A stretch of DNA of 6,871 bases from Methanosaeta sp. UBA80 (GTDB lineage: Archaea; Halobacteriota; Methanosarcinia; Methanotrichales; Methanotrichaceae), in contig DAWB01000049.1 of NCBI GenBank assembly GCA_002505805.1, positions 633-7,503 of the forward strand. Reading direction: 5' to 3'. Positions within the stretch are counted from its first letter, which is position 1; each line of letters opens with the position of its first letter. Positions 1 to 3,109 of the stretch are shown piece after piece. The notes under the pieces are model-generated. The model was not told where the DNA came from, did no database searches, and saw nothing but the letters and a program-made list of their open reading frames with translations. The position numbers were made by a program, and so were the translations under genes.

Positions 1-123
1 ATGCTCCAGGCAGATGTCGCATACGCCCTTGTAAGCTCCTTCCGGGTAGCTGAGGTTGTGTACGGGAGCCTTTATAGGAAAAAGCAGCGGTCGAGCACGG
101 GTACATAGTTCGCAATCAGCCAT
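1..123 (-). CDS. Partial CxxC/CxxC putative zinc-binding protein, N-terminal 41 residues
   Basis: The frame opens at an ATG (complement of 121-123) and stays open to the window edge, so only the first 41 residues are seen. The start is well supported: GGAGATGA (complement of 131-138) lies 7 bases before it. The peptide begins MADCELC and has two CxxC pairs, Cys4/Cys7 and Cys35/Cys38, separated by 27 residues. That spacing suits a zinc ribbon or treble-clef knuckle, or an iron-sulfur site. There is no signal peptide or membrane segment in the visible part. I do not recognise the family, and the C-terminal part that would define it is outside the window. The zinc-binding role is inferred from the cysteine pattern alone. 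It is divergent from the leader and methyltransferase gene on the plus strand. Confidence 0.7.
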   Translation of the reverse strand, partial: MADCELCTRARPLLFPIKAPVHNLSYPEGAYKGVCDICLEH

Positions 124-130
124 TTCGATT

Positions 131-151
131 TCATCTCCTAGGAGGAGGTGA
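131..151. promoter_or_regulatory. Back-to-back Shine-Dalgarno sites for divergent frames
   Basis: On the minus strand GGAGATGA (complement of 131-138) sits 7 bases before the ATG at 123. On the plus strand AGGAGGTGA (143-151) is a full match to the archaeal 16S 3' end and abuts an ATG at 152; the preceding GGAGG at 141-145 gives that ATG a normal 6-base spacing. Only 28 bases separate the two starts, so a promoter for either frame would have to lie inside the other's coding region. Confidence 0.5.
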
Positions 152-295
152 ATGGAATTCCTATTGTTTAAGCTTTATGTTGGAGATTTTCCCAAGCTCC
201 ATGTTCAGAACTTCTTATTGGATGCAAAGATGGCCTTAAATTCGGCGGGCATTATGAAGATCCTTTTCTGGATCAGTACTCTGGATCAGGGCTAA
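152..295 (+). CDS. Candidate 47-codon small ORF or gene remnant
   Basis: This ATG-to-TAA frame encodes 47 residues, starting MEFLLFKLYVGDFPK and ending WISTLDQG. The case for translation is the strong Shine-Dalgarno tract directly upstream (141-151). The case against is its small size, lack of a recognised family, and a base composition richer in A and T than the neighbouring genes. The N-terminal KLYV, then about 26 residues, then a hydrophobic strand ending near TLDQG, loosely recall the first half of KaiB-like thioredoxin folds (LKLYVAG... then VIDVL). If so this is a remnant, because the KaiB second half (ATPTL region) is not found downstream. The resemblance is weak and found by eye. It may instead be a leader peptide for the methyltransferase gene 54 bases downstream. 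The stop codon falls inside a hairpin (283-317). Confidence 0.3.
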   Translation: MEFLLFKLYVGDFPKLHVQNFLLDAKMALNSAGIMKILFWISTLDQG

Positions 296-324
296 GGATT
301 TGCCGGCAGCCTGATCCGATCAGG
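268..324 (+). repeat. GGATCAG repeat cluster with two mutually exclusive hairpins
   Basis: CTGGATCAG occurs at 268-276 and again at 281-289. The reverse complement CCTGATCC is at 310-317, followed directly by GATCAGG (318-324). GGATCAGG (283-290) can pair with CCTGATCC (310-317), with two more pairs across a one-base bulge and a 14-base loop. Alternatively CCTGATC (310-316) pairs with GATCAGG (318-324) as a perfect palindrome around one central base. The two folds share bases, so only one can form at a time. The cluster ends 25 bases before the methyltransferase start, suiting an operator or an attenuator-like leader; either role is inferred. Confidence 0.5.
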
Positions 325-349
325 CGCCCAAAGCTTTTTCCGGGAAAGA

Positions 350-976
350 GTGCGAGCAGCATCCATGCCCCCATATAACCGGCAGGAAGCCTGCGACTAC
401 ATCAGGGAAGAGGTCTATCCTCCCGCTGAGGATACCTATCTTCTCTTGAAAGCCGCCCTGGCCGAGGCTCGCCCGGAGGATCGGGCTATGGAGATAGGAT
501 GTGGCGGCGGAGCTATAGCCCGGCAGCTCTCTTCTGTGGTGCAATGCCTGATCGCCACGGATATCAACCCCCATGCCCTGCGCGCCACCCGTGCCAGAGC
601 AAGCGAAGTTCCTCTGGTCAGAGCCGATCTATTCCGGGGAATCAAGGGAAGGTTCGACCTGATACTATTCAACCCCCCCTATCTGCCTTTCAATCCAGAG
701 GAAAGATCGGGCAATTGGATAGACAGAGCTTTGGACGGCGGGGAGAGCGGAAGGGTGACTGTCGACCGCTTCCTGCAGGAGCTGGAAGATCACCTCCTGG
801 AGGGAGGAAGAGCTCTTATGCTCATATCCAGTCTGACCGGTTTGCCTGAGGTGATAGAGATGGCCTCTTCTCTGGGGATGCAGGCGGAAGCGGTGTTAAG
901 CGAGAGATGCTTCTTCGAGCAGCTCTATGTCCTGCGAATACGAGCTAAAGAGAAGACGGGGCAAAAAGCCCAGTGA
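350..976 (+). CDS. HemK2/Mtq2-type N5-glutamine class I SAM methyltransferase
   Basis: A 208-residue Rossmann-fold methyltransferase of the archaeal/eukaryotic HemK2 (N6AMT1, Mtq2) group. The family methylates the glutamine of the GGQ motif of class I release factor aRF1/eRF1, usually as a complex with the small partner Trm112, in the cytoplasm. In order I see the family-typical N-terminal VYPPAEDTYLLL (22-33), SAM-binding motif I EIGCGGGAIA (48-57), acidic motif II TDINP (70-74), D93 of motif III, and the catalytic NPPYLP (108-113), diagnostic of N-methylation of Gln/Asn/adenine amides or amines. ALDGGESGR (127-135) is also conserved in HemK proteins. The length is normal and there is no long N-terminal domain as in bacterial PrmC. 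The start is GTG at 350 or ATG at 365; neither has a strong Shine-Dalgarno. No Trm112 gene is visible nearby. Methylation of aRF1 is inferred from the family. Confidence 0.9.
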   Translation: MRAASMPPYNRQEACDYIREEVYPPAEDTYLLLKAALAEARPEDRAMEIGCGGGAIARQLSSVVQCLIATDINPHALRATRARASEVPLVRADLFRGIKGRFDLILFNPPYLPFNPEERSGNWIDRALDGGESGRVTVDRFLQELEDHLLEGGRALMLISSLTGLPEVIEMASSLGMQAEAVLSERCFFEQLYVLRIRAKEKTGQKAQ

Positions 977-1032
977 TCTCGCGAATGAGGCACTCCATTC
1001 CTAAAGCCAAGTCGTCATCAGCAGCATCTAAG

Positions 1033-1040
1033 TTTTTTTT
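1033..1040 (+). terminator. Oligo-T tract after the HemK2 gene
   Basis: A run of eight T lies 56 bases after the methyltransferase stop. Archaeal RNA polymerase can terminate at bare oligo-T tracts, so this is the likely transcript end. An inverted repeat (1041-1087) starts immediately after it. Confidence 0.5.
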
Positions 1041-1087
1041 GAAAAGCAGGGATAATTAATTGCTTAGTTTAAGCAATTTTGCTTTTC
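1041..1087. repeat. Two-tier inverted repeat (large hairpin or cruciform)
   Basis: The inner arms AATTGCTTA (1058-1066) and TAAGCAATT (1070-1078) are perfectly complementary over 9 bases with a 3-base loop. Outer arms GAAAAGC (1041-1047) and GCTTTTC (1081-1087) pair over 7 bases, leaving an asymmetric internal loop of 10 bases on one side and 2 on the other. The element is AT-rich and lies in the spacer between the methyltransferase and DUF1699 genes. It could assist termination, protect an mRNA 3' end, or be a binding site for a dimeric regulator upstream of the DUF1699 promoter. The sequence does not decide between these. Confidence 0.6.
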
Positions 1088-1098
1088 ATACATCAGGC

Positions 1099-1104
1099 TT
1101 ATAT
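1099..1104 (+). promoter_or_regulatory. Possible TATA box for the DUF1699 gene
   Basis: TTATAT lies in an AT-rich stretch 61 bases before the DUF1699 ATG. With usual archaeal spacing, transcription would start near 1125-1130, giving a leader of about 40 bases. No clear BRE is seen. Placement rests on composition and distance only. Confidence 0.35.
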
Positions 1105-1165
1105 CTCAGTAGGTAGAGTGAAATTTTGATGCATTTGGCAGATATGCTTTGTCGTTGGTGAGTCC

Positions 1166-1567
1166 ATGAAGCTGCGAGTAGTGAGTTCCAGAAATGACAT
1201 TGAAAATCTGAATCGAAACGAGCAGATGGTGCATCTGGCCTTCCGGGCAGCGAACACCGATGTATTCAAGCTGATCCAGAACTGTCCCCGCATAAGGATG
1301 GTTCAGGTTCCTGCCTCTTACCGCAGAACTCTCTCCAAAGCCAGTGAGATGTTCCTCACCATCCAGGGAGTTGAGCTGGTGGAAGGAGATGTATGGGGAC
1401 ACCGCAGGGACATAGATGAATACTACGATATCGATGAAGGGGTCATGAAGAGAATTGACCGCTTGCAGGCCAGCGGTGCCAGCACCAGCGACATTGCCAG
1501 TGCCATTTCCCGGGAGACCAAGCTCTCTCGAGAGCTGGTGGCCTATCTCATCAAGCAGAGGTCGTGA
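1166..1567 (+). CDS. DUF1699 family protein
   Basis: A 133-residue protein that I recognise as DUF1699, a strongly conserved family of unknown function in methanogens of the Methanosarcinales group. Family-like stretches are MKLRVVSS at the N-terminus, VHLAFRAANTDVF (22-34), VQVPASYRRTLSKA (47-59) and GDVWGHRRDIDEYY (74-87). The last 40 residues (about 93-132) read as two or three short helices, with GASTSDIASAIS then LSRELVAYLIKQR, and look like a helix-turn-helix. That suggests, but does not show, nucleic-acid binding. There is no signal peptide, membrane segment or metal motif. GGTGAG (1157-1162) precedes the ATG by 3 bases, supporting this start. The gene is apparently monocistronic with its own TATA-like box, and its 3' end faces the AlkD gene with a 20-base gap. 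Confidence 0.8.
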   Translation: MKLRVVSSRNDIENLNRNEQMVHLAFRAANTDVFKLIQNCPRIRMVQVPASYRRTLSKASEMFLTIQGVELVEGDVWGHRRDIDEYYDIDEGVMKRIDRLQASGASTSDIASAISRETKLSRELVAYLIKQRS

Positions 1568-1583
1568 AAAACAGCTCTAAAAA
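1567..1583 (-). terminator. Paired oligo-T tracts after the AlkD gene
   Basis: On the minus strand two five-T runs (complements of 1579-1583 and 1567-1571) follow the AlkD stop codon within 25 bases. This is a plausible archaeal U-tract terminator in the short convergent gap; the second run overlaps the last base of the DUF1699 stop codon. Confidence 0.4.
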
Positions 1584-1587
1584 GCAG

Positions 1588-2322
1588 CTATCTGGCCATA
1601 GCCCTCTTTTTCAGGTCTGTTGGCATCTTCTCAATGGCATAGCGCAGAGCCGTCCTGGGCATCTCCGCTTTCCTTCTCATAACAAAGTTGAAGACCTCTT
1701 CCTGATGCTTTTTACTGGCCTCCTTCAAGAGCCAGCCATATCCCTTCTGCACCATATCGTCCTTGTCTTGGAGCAGGATCTCGGAGATAGCAAACGCCTC
1801 CTCCAAAAATAGCCCTTTTCTGGCGGGAAGGATCAGTGTCACCGCCGAGGCCCGGCGCAGCCATCTGTTCTCAGAGAGGGCCCAGTCTCCCTTCAGATTT
1901 ACTAGGAACTCTGGATACATCTCCAGGAAGCTTCCCAGAGCATGGTTGCAGAGTGTATCGCACTTGGCCCAGTTGTCCACATAGCGCACGAGCCAGCCCT
2001 CGAATACGGAAAAGTCGGCGGGCTGGAAGCCGCTGCGCAGGTTATAAGACCACTGGAAGGCGATGAAGGCCTCCTCTCCATAGCCCGTCTCCAGAAGATC
2101 CCGGCATAAAGAGAAGATCTCCTCCTTCTCCTGGCCTTTGATCTCCTGAAAATGCTTTGCGGCAATCTTCCTGACCGCGGCGCTCTTCACTCCGTGGAAT
2201 TTGACCTCTTCCTTGAAGAAGCGCTGAGCGCCGTCCCTGGTCTTGGGATCGATATTTTCCTCCAGCTCCTGGCGCATCCGGGCCAGAACATCTCTTGGCA
2301 TGGAAGGCAGGTGCGGCGGCAT
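1588..2322 (-). CDS. AlkD-family DNA alkylation repair protein (HEAT-like DNA glycosylase)
   Basis: A 244-residue, mostly helical protein of the AlkC/AlkD superfamily. AlkD enzymes remove positively charged alkylated bases such as N3-methyladenine and N7-methylguanine using a HEAT-repeat solenoid, without flipping the base into a pocket. Family-like segments are FKEEVKFHGVKSAAVRKIA (36-54), VDNWAKCDTLCNHALG (115-130), NRWLRRASAV (152-161) and KGYGWLLKEASKKH (193-206). Residues that appear to match the B. cereus AlkD active site are W118 and D122 (the Trp/catalytic Asp pair), R156 or R157, and W197; this mapping is by motif, not structure. Length is normal. The start could be the first ATG or the ATG at codon 8 (complement of 2299-2301); neither has a clear Shine-Dalgarno. 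It is a single gene, divergent from the Dabb operon and convergent with the DUF1699 gene. Confidence 0.88.
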   Translation of the reverse strand: MPPHLPSMPRDVLARMRQELEENIDPKTRDGAQRFFKEEVKFHGVKSAAVRKIAAKHFQEIKGQEKEEIFSLCRDLLETGYGEEAFIAFQWSYNLRSGFQPADFSVFEGWLVRYVDNWAKCDTLCNHALGSFLEMYPEFLVNLKGDWALSENRWLRRASAVTLILPARKGLFLEEAFAISEILLQDKDDMVQKGYGWLLKEASKKHQEEVFNFVMRRKAEMPRTALRYAIEKMPTDLKKRAMAR

Positions 2323-2428
2323 GGGTCAAGAAATCTTCGCCTTATCCTGAGCGGGGAGGTTGGGAATGGATTTTTCCAGAGAGAACGAAGGAGACCTGGG
2401 TGGACAAAAGCGGCAAGGGCAAACCAGC

Positions 2429-2440
2429 ATAATTATAAAC
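2429..2440. promoter_or_regulatory. Near-symmetric TATA element in the divergent spacer
   Basis: ATAATTATAAAC reads as a TATA box on both strands. For the plus-strand Dabb operon the geometry is good: transcription would start about 2460, with a leader of roughly 38 bases and the Shine-Dalgarno inside it. For the minus-strand AlkD gene it would leave a leader of about 80 bases, so that gene may use another, weaker site. The rest of the 2323-2497 spacer shows no recognised gene. Confidence 0.45.
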
Positions 2441-2497
2441 CTAGCAAGAAAACCGAGACAACTAAATTTCCCTCTGCGCAAGGCGGGAGGGGCAAGG

Positions 2498-2812
2498 ATG
2501 GCATTTATCATGATCAAGCATATAGTCATGTTCAAGCTCAAAGAAAAGGCAGAGGGCAGGGATAAGGCAGAAAACATTCAGCTCCTAAAGGCGATGCTGG
2601 ATGCTCTGCCGGCCAGGATAAAGGAGATCAAATTCTTTGAGGTTGGAATCAACTTCCTCCAGGCGAGCATCGCCTATGACCTGGTGCTGATCTCAGAGTT
2701 CGAGAGCCTTGAGGCCCTTCAAAGCTACCAGAAGCATCCGGAGCATCTCAAGGTCTTCGACTTTGTGGTCAAGACCTGCGAGAGCCGGATAGTCGTGGAC
2801 TATGTCCTCTGA
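2498..2812 (+). CDS. Dabb (stress-responsive A/B barrel) domain protein
   Basis: A 104-residue protein made of one Dabb domain, a small ferredoxin-like alpha/beta fold that usually dimerises into a barrel. The domain starts with IKHIVMFKLKEKA (6-18), the classic first strand, continues through an amphipathic helix QLLKAMLDALPARIKEI (28-44), and has FEVGINF (47-53), then YDLVLISEF (60-68) and the SYQKHPEHLKV segment (76-86) typical of the family. Dabb proteins range from plant stress proteins to polyketide cyclases and dye or heme-related enzymes, so no substrate is assigned. I start at ATG 2498 because GGGAGGGG lies just before it and the domain begins immediately after. The frame is open further upstream to 2360 but that part is unlike the family. 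It overlaps the next gene by 11 bases. Confidence 0.82.
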   Translation: MAFIMIKHIVMFKLKEKAEGRDKAENIQLLKAMLDALPARIKEIKFFEVGINFLQASIAYDLVLISEFESLEALQSYQKHPEHLKVFDFVVKTCESRIVVDYVL

Positions 2813-3059
2813 GCAGCCGTTTAAGGTAGGCGTCTGCGGCATAGCCTGCCAGCTCTGCCCCCGCATGGTTCAGGGGAAATGCCCCAACGACGAGGCAGGA
2901 TGCAGGCCGCGCCAGAATCGCATGTGCCAGATAGCCACCTGCGCCTATGAGAAGGGCGTATCTCACTGCTTTGCATGCCATGATTTTCCCTGCGAGACCA
3001 CTAAGCTGGGGCCGATAAGCTACGGATACTGCTGCTATATTTCGGGAATGGAGTGCTGA
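2802..3059 (+). CDS. DUF3795-like cysteine-rich small protein
   Basis: An 85-residue protein with 13 cysteines (15 percent), recognised as DUF3795-like from CGIACQLCP (12-20), the central MCQIATCAYEKGVSHCFACHDFPC block (41-64, Cys 42, 47, 56, 59, 64) and the GPISYGYC ending (70-77). The cysteine spacing implies one or two bound metals, zinc or iron-sulfur; the family's function is unknown to me. The Cys77-Cys78 pair and terminal Cys85 are additional. There is no signal peptide. The ATG lies within the end of the Dabb gene: ATGTCCTCTGA contains this start and the Dabb stop. The two are therefore one operon, with translation probably coupled, since no separate Shine-Dalgarno is obvious. Functional linkage of the two proteins is inferred from this overlap only. 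Confidence 0.8.
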   Translation: MSSEQPFKVGVCGIACQLCPRMVQGKCPNDEAGCRPRQNRMCQIATCAYEKGVSHCFACHDFPCETTKLGPISYGYCCYISGMEC

Positions 3060-3083
3060 AAGTTGGCTATGATACGAAAGGGG

Positions 3084-3089
3084 AAAAAA
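3084..3089 (-). terminator. Oligo-T tract after the U32 gene
   Basis: Six T on the minus strand, 21 bases beyond the U32 stop codon, in the 50-base convergent gap with the DUF3795 gene. It fits an archaeal U-tract terminator for the minus-strand operon. The gap also has a short direct repeat of ATAGCAAA (3091-3106) with no assigned role. Confidence 0.4.
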
Positions 3090-3109
3090 GATAGCAAATA
3101 GCAAAATAT

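Noticed and set aside
499..849. Overlapping plus-strand frame inside the HemK2 gene
   Set aside because: It has no recognisable motif and lies wholly within a gene with clear SAM and NPPY motifs in another frame.
1096..1190. A complete or intron-containing tRNA gene starting at the A-box-like sequence
   Set aside because: There is no acceptor-stem partner, anticodon arm or T-arm in the spacer. The only GTTC-like stretch (about 1184) is inside the DUF1699 coding region and does not pair properly.
2360..2497. A 46-residue N-terminal extension of the Dabb protein
   Set aside because: It is unlike the Dabb family and spans the promoter element. ATG 2498 has a good Shine-Dalgarno and the domain begins directly after it.
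2152..2565. Long plus-strand frame opposite the 5' part of the AlkD gene
   Set aside because: The translation is low-complexity and Gly/Arg/Gln-rich, typical of a shadow frame, and it overlaps both the AlkD gene and the Dabb start.
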